Below are positions 6,052 to 13,745 of a stretch of 64,000 nucleotides of DNA, in pieces. Numbering within the stretch: the stretch's first letter is position 1; each line of letters starts with the position of its first letter. The notes under the pieces were generated by a model. That model was not told the origin of the DNA, did no database searches, and saw only the letters and a list, made by a program, of their open reading frames with translations. The DNA is from Arthrobacter bambusae (GTDB lineage Bacteria > Actinomycetota > Actinomycetes > Actinomycetales > Micrococcaceae). Location: contig NZ_JAHHZS010000001.1 in assembly GCF_022606295.1 (NCBI RefSeq), positions 1 through 64,000 on the forward strand, in the 5' to 3' direction. Position numbers and translations under genes: made by a program.

Positions 6052-7689
6052 ATGACCGAAACCAAGACGCTGCCAGCTCCCTCCGCAGCCCTCGACACAG
6101 CCCATGTCGGTGACATCAAGGGTGCCTTCGGTACTATCCGCGTCAATGACGAAAGGCCGCGTTCGGGCGTCAAATCGCGCCTGAAGACCCTGCTGGCGAT
6201 CATCGGGCCCGGGCTGATCGTCATGGTCGGCGACAATGATGCCGGCGCTTTCGGGACCTACACCGAGGCCGGTCAGAACTACGGAACGTCGCTGCTTTGG
6301 ACTTTGCTCCTTCTGGTCCCGGTGCTGTACGTGAATCAGGAAATGGTGCTGCGCCTGGGGGTGGTCTCCGGTGTGGGGCATGCCCGTTTGATCCTGGAGC
6401 GGTTCGGCAAATTCTGGGGCGCGTTCAGCGTCATCGACCTGTTCATCCTCAACGCCCTGACGATCGTCACCGAATTCATCGGCATCAGCCTGGGCCTGGA
6501 CTACCTGGGCATCCCGAAGATCCCTGGAATCCTCTTGGCCACCGCGGTGATCGTGGGCGCGGCAAGCACCGGCTCCTTCAAGCGCTTCGAGCGTGTGTGC
6601 CTGACCCTGGTGGCCGGGTCCCTGCTGCTGGTGCCGATCATCTTCATGGTCCATCCCGACGTCGGACAAGTCGCACACGACTTCGTGGTGCCCGGCATGC
6701 CCAAAGGCGCGGACCTGTCCACGGTGACGTTGCTGATCATCGGGATCGTCGGAACCACGGTGGCGCCGTGGCAGTTGTTCTTCCAGCAGTCGTACATCAT
6801 CGATAAGCGCATCACCCCTCGCTTCCTGAAGTACGAGAAGGCTGATCTCTGGCTGGGAATCGTCATTGTCATCGTGGGGGCAGCCGCGATCATTTCCTTC
6901 ACGGCGGCGACGTTTGCCGGTACCCCACAGTTCGGCAACTTCACGGACGCCGGCGGGGTCGCCGTCGGCCTGGAACAGCACATCGGAAAGGTCGCAGGTG
7001 TCCTGTTCGCGCTGGCACTGATCGATGCCTCGATCATCGGTGCCGCCGCCGTCGGGCTTTCGACGTCGTATGCCCTCGGTGACGTCCTGGGGCTCAAGCA
7101 CTCCCTGCACCGCAAAGTGTCGGACGCCAAAGGCTTCTACGCAGTGTTCGCGGGAGTCCTGCTCCTCTCGGCCATTGTGGTCCTGATCCCGGGCAGCCCT
7201 TTGGGTTTGCTCACGGTCGGGGTCCAGGTGCTGGCGGGGGTCCTGCTTCCCTCGGCCACGGTATTCCTGTTGCTTCTGTGCAATGACAAGCAAGTGCTGG
7301 GGCCCTGGGTGAACGGACGGTTCATGAACTTCTTCACCTCGGCCGTGATTGCGGTCCTGGTGATCCTTTCCTTGGTCCTGACCGCCGGGGTGTTGTTTCC
7401 GGACATGGGTTCGGACGCCATCCTGGGCATCCTCGTCGGCGGTGCCGCCGTTTCCGCCGTCGCGGGGGCCGTTTTCCTGGTCTACCGCGGCATCCACCCC
7501 GCAGCGCCGAGCGCGGACGCGGTCGACCGCTCACAGCGGCAGACGTGGCGCATGCCCCCGATTGCCCTGCTCACTGCCCCCAAACTCTCCACCGGGCACC
7601 GGATCGGCCTGACGGTTCTGCGCACGTATCTGCTGATCGCGATGGTCCTGGTGATTGTGCGGGTGGTTCAGCTCGCGCTTGGCGCCTGA
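6052..7689 (+). CDS. Nramp-related divalent metal transporter, probably Mg2+ (NRMT type)
   Basis: A 545-aa transporter of the SLC11/Nramp fold with about 11 TM helices. The canonical TM1 motif DPGN is replaced by DNDA (VGDNDAGAFGTYTEAGQ), and the TM6 motif MPH is replaced by APW (GTTVAPWQLFFQQSYI). Loss of the soft-ligand methionine is expected for carriers that prefer hard ions. The Nramp-related Mg2+ transporters (NRMTs) are the known branch with such changes and are known to occur behind M-boxes, as here. The N-terminal ~45 residues are a hydrophilic extension. The ATG at 6052 has only a weak ribosome site. Mn2+ or Al3+ transport remains possible. The 5' leader of about 500 nt is unusually long. 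Confidence 0.85.
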   Translation: MTETKTLPAPSAALDTAHVGDIKGAFGTIRVNDERPRSGVKSRLKTLLAIIGPGLIVMVGDNDAGAFGTYTEAGQNYGTSLLWTLLLLVPVLYVNQEMVLRLGVVSGVGHARLILERFGKFWGAFSVIDLFILNALTIVTEFIGISLGLDYLGIPKIPGILLATAVIVGAASTGSFKRFERVCLTLVAGSLLLVPIIFMVHPDVGQVAHDFVVPGMPKGADLSTVTLLIIGIVGTTVAPWQLFFQQSYIIDKRITPRFLKYEKADLWLGIVIVIVGAAAIISFTAATFAGTPQFGNFTDAGGVAVGLEQHIGKVAGVLFALALIDASIIGAAAVGLSTSYALGDVLGLKHSLHRKVSDAKGFYAVFAGVLLLSAIVVLIPGSPLGLLTVGVQVLAGVLLPSATVFLLLLCNDKQVLGPWVNGRFMNFFTSAVIAVLVILSLVLTAGVLFPDMGSDAILGILVGGAAVSAVAGAVFLVYRGIHPAAPSADAVDRSQRQTWRMPPIALLTAPKLSTGHRIGLTVLRTYLLIAMVLVIVRVVQLALGA

Positions 7690-7803
7690 CGGTTTCCCGC
7701 GTCATCGGGGCCATAACCGGGATGGCCGATTACAATCTGCTTACCCGCTGGTCGCGCCGCGGACCGAGCCACCACGCCAAAACGGCGGGGACAGGAGAAT
7801 TTC

Positions 7804-9138
7804 ATGAGTGATGGACACCAGGCAAGCTCGCCGGGCCCTCGCCACATGCGCCGCAAGTCCCGGCGTAAATCCATCATCCTGATCTCGGCCACGGCGGTTG
7901 TCGCCGCCGTGGCCCTGGCAGCCGCCAGCGCTGTCACCTATGTGGGCGCGACGGCGGTTGCGGTCAACAACAACGTCCATCGCTCGGATGTCTTGAAGGA
8001 CATGAAAACCCAGCCTGCGGCGGTGCCGAAACTGACCCAGGACACGAACATCCTGGTCATGGGCCTCGATACAAGGGTTGACGAGAAGGGCAAGCCCCTT
8101 CCTCCGGAGATGTACGACGCCCTGCACGCGGGCGATGAGAATATCGGTGGTTACAACTCCAACGTCCTGATGCTCATCCATATCCCCGCGGACGGTTCCA
8201 AAGCCACGGGCATTTCCATTCCCCGGGATGACTACGTCCAGGTGGACGGCATCCCGGGGAGCGGCCCGTTCAAGGCCAAGATCAAAGAGGCGTACGGCTA
8301 CGGTTTCGCGGCGGAGAAGACTTCGTTGATCAACGCGGGAAAGCCCGACGACGACACCACCTACCAGGCGGCGCGCGACGCCGGGCGCAAGGCTGAAATC
8401 GCCACCGTCACCTCGTTCCTGGGCAGCGTTCACATCGACCACTTCCTCGAAGTCACCATGGCGGCGTTCTACCAGACGGCCCAGGCCATCGCGCCCATCA
8501 CCGTGTGCGTCAACAAGGCCACCCAGGACACGTTCTCCGGGGCCGACTTCAAAGCGGGCATGCAGCAGATCAATGCCAAGCAGGCCATGGCCTTCGTGCG
8601 GCAGCGCCGGGACACGTCAGACCCGACGTACTTGTTCTCGGACCTGGACCGTGAGCGCCGCCAGCAGGCCTTCATTGCCTCGGTCTCCCACCAGCTCAAG
8701 GACGCCGGGACCTTCACCGATATCGGGAAGATGCAGGGTGTCCTGGATGCCGTGAGCAAGAACATCGTGGTCGATTCCGAGCTGAACCTCATTGAACTCG
8801 CCCAGCAGGCCACGTCCCTGACCGGCGGCAACATCTCCTTCTCCACCCTGCCGATCACAGGCTTCGGCACGTCCCCTGATGGCGCCTCCATCAACACCGT
8901 GGACATCAACCAGGTGCAGGCCACCGTCAAGGATCTCCTCACCCCGGTCCCGCCGGCTCCCGCACCAACCCCGACGGCGACCCCGACGACGGCGGCTGCC
9001 TCGACGGCGGCGACCGCACCGCCCGCGGCACCCGCCCCAGGGGCTGCAGCGCCAGCCGCTCCGCCCGCACCCCCAAGCAACGTCTACGCGGATTCCACCG
9101 GGGCGCTCCAAGGCGGTGCCATTCCCTGCGTCAAGTAG
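7804..9138 (+). CDS. LytR-CpsA-Psr (LCP) family wall-polymer ligase
   Basis: A 444-aa protein. After a basic N-terminus comes one TM helix (about residues 25-45), then an extracellular LCP domain: NILVMGLDTR, YNSNVLMLIHIPADG, SIPRDDYVQV, INAKQAMAFVRQRRDT and DLDRERRQQAFI. These hold the Arg and Asp residues that bind the polyprenyl pyrophosphate substrate. LCP enzymes attach teichoic-acid-like or capsular polymers to peptidoglycan. The C-terminus is a Pro/Ala/Thr-rich tail (about residues 380-430), probably wall-spanning. ACAGGAGAATTTC upstream of the ATG supports the start. It may ligate the product of the EPS locus 2 kb away, but that is not shown. Confidence 0.9.
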   Translation: MSDGHQASSPGPRHMRRKSRRKSIILISATAVVAAVALAAASAVTYVGATAVAVNNNVHRSDVLKDMKTQPAAVPKLTQDTNILVMGLDTRVDEKGKPLPPEMYDALHAGDENIGGYNSNVLMLIHIPADGSKATGISIPRDDYVQVDGIPGSGPFKAKIKEAYGYGFAAEKTSLINAGKPDDDTTYQAARDAGRKAEIATVTSFLGSVHIDHFLEVTMAAFYQTAQAIAPITVCVNKATQDTFSGADFKAGMQQINAKQAMAFVRQRRDTSDPTYLFSDLDRERRQQAFIASVSHQLKDAGTFTDIGKMQGVLDAVSKNIVVDSELNLIELAQQATSLTGGNISFSTLPITGFGTSPDGASINTVDINQVQATVKDLLTPVPPAPAPTPTATPTTAAASTAATAPPAAPAPGAAAPAAPPAPPSNVYADSTGALQGGAIPCVK

Positions 9139-9176
9139 CGCAGCAACTAGGTAGCTCTCTCCGATAGGCTCGGCGA

Positions 9177-9659
9177 ATGAGTGAAAATACCCCGAAGCTC
9201 GCAGGCTATCTGGACAAGCAGCAGCCCGGACTCTATCAGGCCCTCTCCGACTACGCGGGTCAGGTCTCTGCCGAGGCGGACAGGACCGGGATCCCGCGCC
9301 GCACACTCGAGTTGTTGAACTACCGGGCTTCGCAGATCAACGGCTGCGCCTTCTGCCTGGACCTGCATCACCGCCGCGCCATCGGCTACGGCGAGACCGA
9401 GCAGCGGCTTTCCCTGGTGTCGGTGCATGGCGAGGTGGGGCTCTTCGACGAGGCCGAACAGGTGGCGCTTGAGCTTGCCGAACAGATCACGCGCATGACC
9501 ACTGCCCGTCCCACTCCCGAGCTGTTCGCACGCGCGCGGAAGGTCTACACCGAAGAACAGATCAGCGTGCTCTGCATGGCGTGCATCGGCATCAACGCGT
9601 TCAACCGCTTGTCTATCCTGAGCGAGCACCCTGTGCGCAAGGCCCGTCCGTCGTCCTGA
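9177..9659 (+). CDS. AhpD-like carboxymuconolactone decarboxylase family protein
   Basis: A 160-aa all-helical protein. The AhpD motif is INGCAFCLDLHHRRA, with the redox pair Cys57-x-x-Cys60 and the following His, as in alkylhydroperoxidase D-type proteins that reduce peroxides using a partner thiol. Length and motif fit the single-domain form. It starts 38 nt after the LCP gene and may be cotranscribed. No partner peroxiredoxin is nearby. Confidence 0.85.
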   Translation: MSENTPKLAGYLDKQQPGLYQALSDYAGQVSAEADRTGIPRRTLELLNYRASQINGCAFCLDLHHRRAIGYGETEQRLSLVSVHGEVGLFDEAEQVALELAEQITRMTTARPTPELFARARKVYTEEQISVLCMACIGINAFNRLSILSEHPVRKARPSS

Positions 9660-9776
9660 AGGGCGCGGAGTCGCAGGATTCCTCTCAGCCTGGTGGAGGC
9701 TTGGTGCTCGAATTCTTCCGCCTAATGTGCCACCACAGGTACAGACCCCAGCATCCGATCCGCAGGACGTCATTGA

Positions 9777-10085
9777 CTAGCTAAGCGGTGTTTTCCGAAA
9801 AGGCCCGCGCTTGGCAACGACCCTGGCTTCCCAACGTGCGAGGTCCTCTGGACCATCGTCGATTAATTCAACCCCGAGGACAATGAACGTGGTTTTAGGA
9901 TTTTTGCCGCGAAATTCCTCGAGGGAGACAGGGATGAAGCTGCCGTCTGGTAGTTCCATGTCAAATGTATATCCGCCATGATGTTGGAGTGCGAACTCTA
10001 GGCTGATTATTCCCTTGTTACTCGGATCAGGAGACTCCCCTGAAGGATAATCCCCTACATATTCAAGAATTAATTTGTTCTTCAC
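9777..10085 (-). CDS. Hypothetical protein
   Basis: The true gene probably starts at a GTG at 10085, because AGGGGAG stands 6 nt upstream and the reading frame before it looks non-coding; this gives 102 aa. The protein is soluble and acidic, with a beta-rich pattern (NKLILEYVGDYPSG, GYTFDMELPDGSFIPVSLEE, TTFIVLGVELIDDGPEDLAR). Base composition is more A+T-rich than its neighbours, suggesting recent acquisition. No family recognised. It lies downstream of a secreted-protein gene on the same strand (95 nt gap). Confidence 0.55.
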   Translation of the reverse strand: MKNKLILEYVGDYPSGESPDPSNKGIISLEFALQHHGGYTFDMELPDGSFIPVSLEEFRGKNPKTTFIVLGVELIDDGPEDLARWEARVVAKRGPFRKTPLS

Positions 10086-10180
10086 GTCAAACTCCCCTAA
10101 TTTTGAATAGTTTCGGCGATGTCCTGGCGGAGCCAGCAAAGTACACATGTCCCGAGGCAAACGGTGCAATACGCTTTGTA

Positions 10181-10699
10181 CTATTGGTTCCTCGGCTCCA
10201 GTACAAGAAGGCTGGGGGCGATCTGCTTCCATTGGCCGCCCTTGCTCGTGGCCGCAACGGCGTCGGCGCTCTTCAGCGTATTTCCGGCCGCGCCGTGGGG
10301 AGATATCAACCAAGCCTGTTCGCTACGGTCATCGTTGCCCACTCGAAGCCCATAGCCCTCGAAGCCCTTGACGTTGGTGCAGGCCAAACCGAGCGGCTCG
10401 GCAGCTTTCCCGATGGTTGCGATGCAAATCTTGTCCGAACCGCGAGTGACGGCGAAGTATCGAGCGTTCTGGCCGGCCCCTAGAAACCGGGCGTTTGTGA
10501 GATCGGCGCCGGTTGGCGCAAAGGTGGCAATGAATGTGTCCGGTAATTTATCAGACTCCGCCTGACGCGATAAGAAAGCCGGGACGACGTCTGAGGCTGA
10601 TGATATCGACGGAGGAGCGTTGAGCGCTGCGGCAGTAAGTGTGATGCCGGAAACGCAGACTGCACCAAGGAGAATGGCTGTTTTTATTGACGTGCGCAT
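10181..10699 (-). CDS. Secreted hypothetical protein
   Basis: A 172-aa protein with a Sec signal peptide: MRTSIKTAILLGAVCVSGIT followed by LTAAALNA, with likely cleavage around residues 25-28. The mature part is mixed alpha/beta with two Cys residues (DKICIATIG and LACTNVKG) that could form a disulfide. GGGGGGAAATTC precedes the ATG. I do not recognise the family. Its A+T content is slightly raised, as in the next gene on the same strand. Confidence 0.65.
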   Translation of the reverse strand: MRTSIKTAILLGAVCVSGITLTAAALNAPPSISSASDVVPAFLSRQAESDKLPDTFIATFAPTGADLTNARFLGAGQNARYFAVTRGSDKICIATIGKAAEPLGLACTNVKGFEGYGLRVGNDDRSEQAWLISPHGAAGNTLKSADAVAATSKGGQWKQIAPSLLVLEPRNQ

Positions 10700-11141
10700 G
10701 AATTTCCCCCCGAAATTCCAAACGTCTTTGTGAGTTCCCCGAAGGTAGCAGAAAATAGGAGTTTATTCAATGATAGTGTGGTCAGGCAAATATAATGATG
10801 CTTACAATCTCCTCTGCTCGTCTGGCATGGGATCCATGGGACCTCATTCGGTGGTTACCGACCTCCCGAATGCAGTCAGCGCCCGAACATCTGCCACCGA
10901 GATCCACACCCATCCATGGGCTGGAGCGAGCCGACAGTGGTCCGGGCTGGACGGCCCGCGGCAAACTTCGGTCGGCTAGCCCAGGTCGCCTGGTGCAGGA
11001 GGCGCCGGACAGCAAACCAAGCTCCGGACCACCTGTCGACGGCCACGCTTTGCGCCCGGAGCTAAGGACTTCCCGACCGGACGCGCCGGAATCTTGCCTC
11101 CGGGATTCGCACTTTCGATAATCCATTCGTAGGATTTGCCT
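10700..11141. other. Intergenic region upstream of galU
   Basis: About 440 nt without a convincing gene. The A+T-rich part (10740-10800) probably holds the minus-strand promoter of the secreted-protein gene. The remainder is GC-rich, and possible ORFs on either strand lack protein-like composition. Nothing else is seen. Confidence 0.4.
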
Positions 11142-12032
11142 ATGTCTATGGGGAGATCAGTTCGTAAAGCAGTTATTCCGGCCGCCGGTTTGGGCACGCG
11201 GTTCTTGCCTGCCACCAAGGCGATGCCAAAGGAGATGTTGCCGGTGGTGGATAGACCGGCCATCCAATATGTGGTCGAGGAGGCCGTGGAGGCGGGCCTC
11301 ACTGACTTGTTGATGATTACCGGTCGTAACAAGCGCGCACTTGAAGACCATTTTGACCGGGCACCAGATCTTGAGCGCACGTTGGAGCTAAAGGGCGACG
11401 AAGCCCGTTTGGACGCCGTGCAGCATGCCTCCGGGCTCGGGCCCATCCACTATGTTCGGCAGGGCGAACCGAAGGGCTTGGGGCATGCCGTGCTGTGCGC
11501 CAAGCAGCACGTCGGGGATGAACCATTTGCCGTGCTTTTGGGGGACGACCTGATTGACGAGAACGATCAGCTCTTGTCAACCATGATTGACGTCCACGCG
11601 AAGACCGGCGGCTCGGTGATTGCTCTCATCGAAGTGGATCCGTCGCAGATCAGCGCATATGGCTGCGCGGACGTTACACCCATCACGGGGGAGGATTACG
11701 TCCGGGTCAACAGCCTTGTGGAGAAGCCTTCCGTTGAGGAGGCGCCATCAAACTTGGCTGTCATAGGACGCTATGTCCTGCACCCGGCTGTGTTCGATGT
11801 CCTCGAAGAGACCGGGCCAGGGCGCGGCGGCGAGATCCAGCTGACCGATGCCCTGCAGACCCTCGCAAAGGGCGACGGCGAAGGCGCGGGCGTTTACGGG
11901 GTCGTCTTCCGCGGACGCCGCTACGACACCGGAGACAAGCTCAGCTACTTGAAGGCCGTCATCACCATGGCGTCCGAGCGGGCCGAATTCGGCGAAGACC
12001 TCAAAACCTGGATGAAGGCGTTCCTCGGCTAG
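11142..12032 (+). CDS. galU: UTP--glucose-1-phosphate uridylyltransferase
   Basis: A 296-aa enzyme making UDP-glucose from UTP and glucose-1-phosphate. The nucleotidyltransferase signature AVIPAAGLGTRFLPATKA is intact, followed by KEMLPVVDRPAIQYVVEEA, LLGDDLIDEN and the C-terminal DTGDKLSYLKAVI. Length matches bacterial GalU. The ATG at 11142 is favoured over the in-frame TTG at 11136 (AGGA lies upstream at good spacing); an ATG at 11148 is also possible. It supplies substrate for the Ugd and glycosyltransferase genes of the same locus. It converges on the phosphatase gene with a 4-bp overlap. Confidence 0.93.
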   Translation: MSMGRSVRKAVIPAAGLGTRFLPATKAMPKEMLPVVDRPAIQYVVEEAVEAGLTDLLMITGRNKRALEDHFDRAPDLERTLELKGDEARLDAVQHASGLGPIHYVRQGEPKGLGHAVLCAKQHVGDEPFAVLLGDDLIDENDQLLSTMIDVHAKTGGSVIALIEVDPSQISAYGCADVTPITGEDYVRVNSLVEKPSVEEAPSNLAVIGRYVLHPAVFDVLEETGPGRGGEIQLTDALQTLAKGDGEGAGVYGVVFRGRRYDTGDKLSYLKAVITMASERAEFGEDLKTWMKAFLG

Positions 12033-12631
12033 GAATGCTGCATGCTTAGCCGGGCGTAGCGGAGAATCCTGAGGATGGCCGGAGCCAGCTCGTCTTCCAT
12101 CCGCAGGTACGCCTCGGCGCCCTGCTTGTAGGGGTCGGCGACGTCGTTGTCCGAGGATGTTGCCGCCAGGACGAGGTGGCGCACGGAGGATGCCCGTGCC
12201 GGCAGTTCCCGCCATAGTTGGGTGTAGTCAGAGTCCGACGGCGGCGCGTCGCCTCGTTCTTCAAGGGCCGTCACCATCCGTGCGAACTCCCTGATGGTGA
12301 ACGTCCGTTTGAGCAGGGAGGCGTCCAGCTGCAGCACTTCACCGCGATGGTGGGACGCCATAGTGAGTACCAGGTCCGATTCCCGAAGGATTTTCGAGGT
12401 GAGCTGGCGGGCCGCGAAATCCTCGGGAGTGCCGCCGTAGGTTCGGATGATGTCTGCGGACAGCGGTTGGATCGGGCTGCCGACCATGGCGCGGGTACCG
12501 GCGCTGCGGACTTCGAAGCCGCCGGGGAGGACCTGGTCCAGGCCTGCCTGAAGCAGTCGTTCGGCCACGGGGGAGCGGCAGATGTTTCCGGTGCAGACGG
12601 TCAAGATCCGAATGGGTTGGGGCGATTCCAA
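12029..12631 (-). CDS. Low-molecular-weight protein tyrosine phosphatase (EPS-associated)
   Basis: A 200-aa phosphatase. The active-site P-loop is VCTGNICRSP (Cys13, Arg19), and the general-acid region appears as VADPYKQG near residue 165. The start is a TTG at 12631. Such enzymes (Wzb/CpsB role) dephosphorylate BY-kinases that control polysaccharide chain length; a BY-kinase is encoded 19 kb away in the same locus. It is about 40 residues longer than typical Wzb because of an insert between residues 110 and 150. Confidence 0.88.
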   Translation of the reverse strand: MESPQPIRILTVCTGNICRSPVAERLLQAGLDQVLPGGFEVRSAGTRAMVGSPIQPLSADIIRTYGGTPEDFAARQLTSKILRESDLVLTMASHHRGEVLQLDASLLKRTFTIREFARMVTALEERGDAPPSDSDYTQLWRELPARASSVRHLVLAATSSDNDVADPYKQGAEAYLRMEDELAPAILRILRYARLSMQHS

Positions 12632-12703
12632 AGGTATAGCTCTTTCACTAGCTGGCAGGCGTGCGTGGCACCTGTGTTTTACAAGTTAACACGGGAGTCG
12701 TGA

Positions 12704-12877
12704 TCAGGAATGCCGCATCAGTGCGAAAGCAGCGACGCCGATGGAAACCATGGCCAGCAGGATCAGAAAAATGACGGGCCAAGCCTCACCCGGAATGGCC
12801 GGAATACGTGGAATCGTAGGCAACTCCACTCTGAAGCTCAGCCTCTTGCGGCGTCGCCAATGTCTCCCCATGTTCAT
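12704..12877 (-). CDS. Small single-TM protein (57 aa)
   Basis: An ATG at 12877 opens a 57-codon frame. It begins MNMGRHWRRRKRLSFRVELP, continues with a Pro-rich linker TIPRIPAIPGEA, and ends in one TM helix (WPVIFLILLAMVSIGVAAFA) plus LMRHS. Charge distribution suggests a cytosolic basic N-terminus. The ribosome site is weak, and a second in-frame ATG lies at 12871. It lies between a strong terminator and the phosphatase gene. Composition is convincing, but no homologue is recalled. Confidence 0.5.
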   Translation of the reverse strand: MNMGRHWRRRKRLSFRVELPTIPRIPAIPGEAWPVIFLILLAMVSIGVAAFALMRHS

Positions 12878-12899
12878 AAGTTACCGTAGGCGCAAACAA

Positions 12900-12945
12900 G
12901 GAGGGGTTGTTTCCGGATCACCGGAAACAACCCCTCCTTTTGTTT
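12900..12945. terminator. Strong intrinsic terminator
   Basis: A 17-bp perfect stem: GGAGGGGTTGTTTCCGG (12900-12916), loop ATCA, and its exact complement ending at 12937. TTTTGTTT follows on the plus strand and TTGTTTG on the minus strand. It stands right after the stop of the wall-protein gene (minus), which it probably terminates. Confidence 0.85.
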
Positions 12946-12950
12946 AGCGT

Positions 12951-13559
12951 CTAGGCTGCTGCTACGGGTTCGTTCTTTGCGCGGCGGCGAACCACCACTA
13001 CGGAGGCCGTGCCGGCGACGAGTGCGCCAGCGCCGACCAAGCCCCAAAGAATCAGGCTGGAGTCGACGCCGGTGTTGGCCAGGCCGACGCCACCGGTGTT
13101 TGCCAGTGCTGCTCCACCCGTGTTTGCCAGAGCGGCCGGTGCGGCCGCAACGACGGTCGCCGTGACGGTGTGCCCGGATTGTGCGCCCACTGCGGTCAGC
13201 TGGTAGGTACCTGCTTCGGTGAGCGTGACCGGCACAGCGAAAGCGCCGTTGGCGTCGGCAGTCGTATTTACTTCGGTCGGAGCGAGCGAAAGCGAGCTGC
13301 CAACTGCCATGACTGCCGCGCCTGCGCCGGGTGCTGCTGCACCTTGCGGCCCGCCGGGTGCTGTGATGACGATGGTGATTCGGATGGTTTCGCCGGGCTT
13401 GAAGCCGGTGCCGGAGAAGGTGATGGTTGCGCCGGGCGTAACGATGGAACCTGAGACGGTGCCCGGTGCTGGCGCCGGGTAATCAACGGCCATTGCTGGA
13501 GCCGAAGCGGAAAGTGCGATGCTGCCCGCAAGCGCGATCGCTGCAAGTGATTTCTTCAA
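12951..13559 (-). CDS. Wall-anchored surface protein with repeated LANTG sortase motifs
   Basis: A 202-aa protein from a TTG start at 13559, chosen because AGGGGGAC lies 5 nt upstream; an in-frame ATG at 13607 would add 16 residues that spoil the signal peptide. It has a signal peptide (KKSLAAIALAGSIALSASAPAMA), then a beta-sandwich-like domain with FSGTGFKPGETIRITIVI and an Ala/Gly/Pro-rich loop. The C-terminus has three ALANTGG-type motifs in a row, the last as LANTGVDSS, then a TM helix and RRRAK. LAxTG is the class E sortase signal of GC-rich actinobacteria. The protein is probably wall-linked. A 5' leader of about 100 nt precedes it. Confidence 0.82.
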   Translation of the reverse strand: MKKSLAAIALAGSIALSASAPAMAVDYPAPAPGTVSGSIVTPGATITFSGTGFKPGETIRITIVITAPGGPQGAAAPGAGAAVMAVGSSLSLAPTEVNTTADANGAFAVPVTLTEAGTYQLTAVGAQSGHTVTATVVAAAPAALANTGGAALANTGGVGLANTGVDSSLILWGLVGAGALVAGTASVVVVRRRAKNEPVAAA

Positions 13560-13713
13560 TTTTTGTCCCCCTGAGACCTTGGTACGTGCTTGAGACCTGA
13601 TGCGCAATTCATTGGTGTTGACGTGATTTCATCCACCACGAACACGTGAACTGAAATCTGAGACCTACCCAAGAGAGAAGCTACCATCCTAAGGGTACTT
13701 ACCGCAAAGTTAA
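13560..13713 (-). promoter_or_regulatory. Promoter and repeat-containing leader of LANTG protein gene
   Basis: On the minus strand, a -35-like TTAACT (13708-13713) and a -10-like TAGGAT (13686-13691) are 16 nt apart. The leader then contains three exact copies of AGGTCTCA, at 13659-13666, 13591-13598 and 13572-13579. The last runs into the ribosome site AGGGGGAC. Arms GATTTCA and TGAAATC between copies 1 and 2 could form a hairpin. A regulatory role is inferred from the repeats only. Confidence 0.45.
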
Positions 13714-13745
13714 TCCAAAGTCGTTACAAAGGGTTAACGTGCCGT

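Noticed and set aside
5956-7497. A 513-codon open frame on the minus strand opposite the Nramp-type gene
   Set aside because: Asp/Gln/His-rich shadow caused by codon bias of the real transporter gene on the plus strand.
10782-11126. A 114-codon minus-strand ORF upstream of galU
   Set aside because: No ribosome site, Ser/Arg/Gly-rich without structure; treated as intergenic.
13560-13713. CRISPR-like array because of the repeated AGGTCTCA
   Set aside because: Repeats are only 8 bp, spacers have unequal lengths and no cas gene is present.
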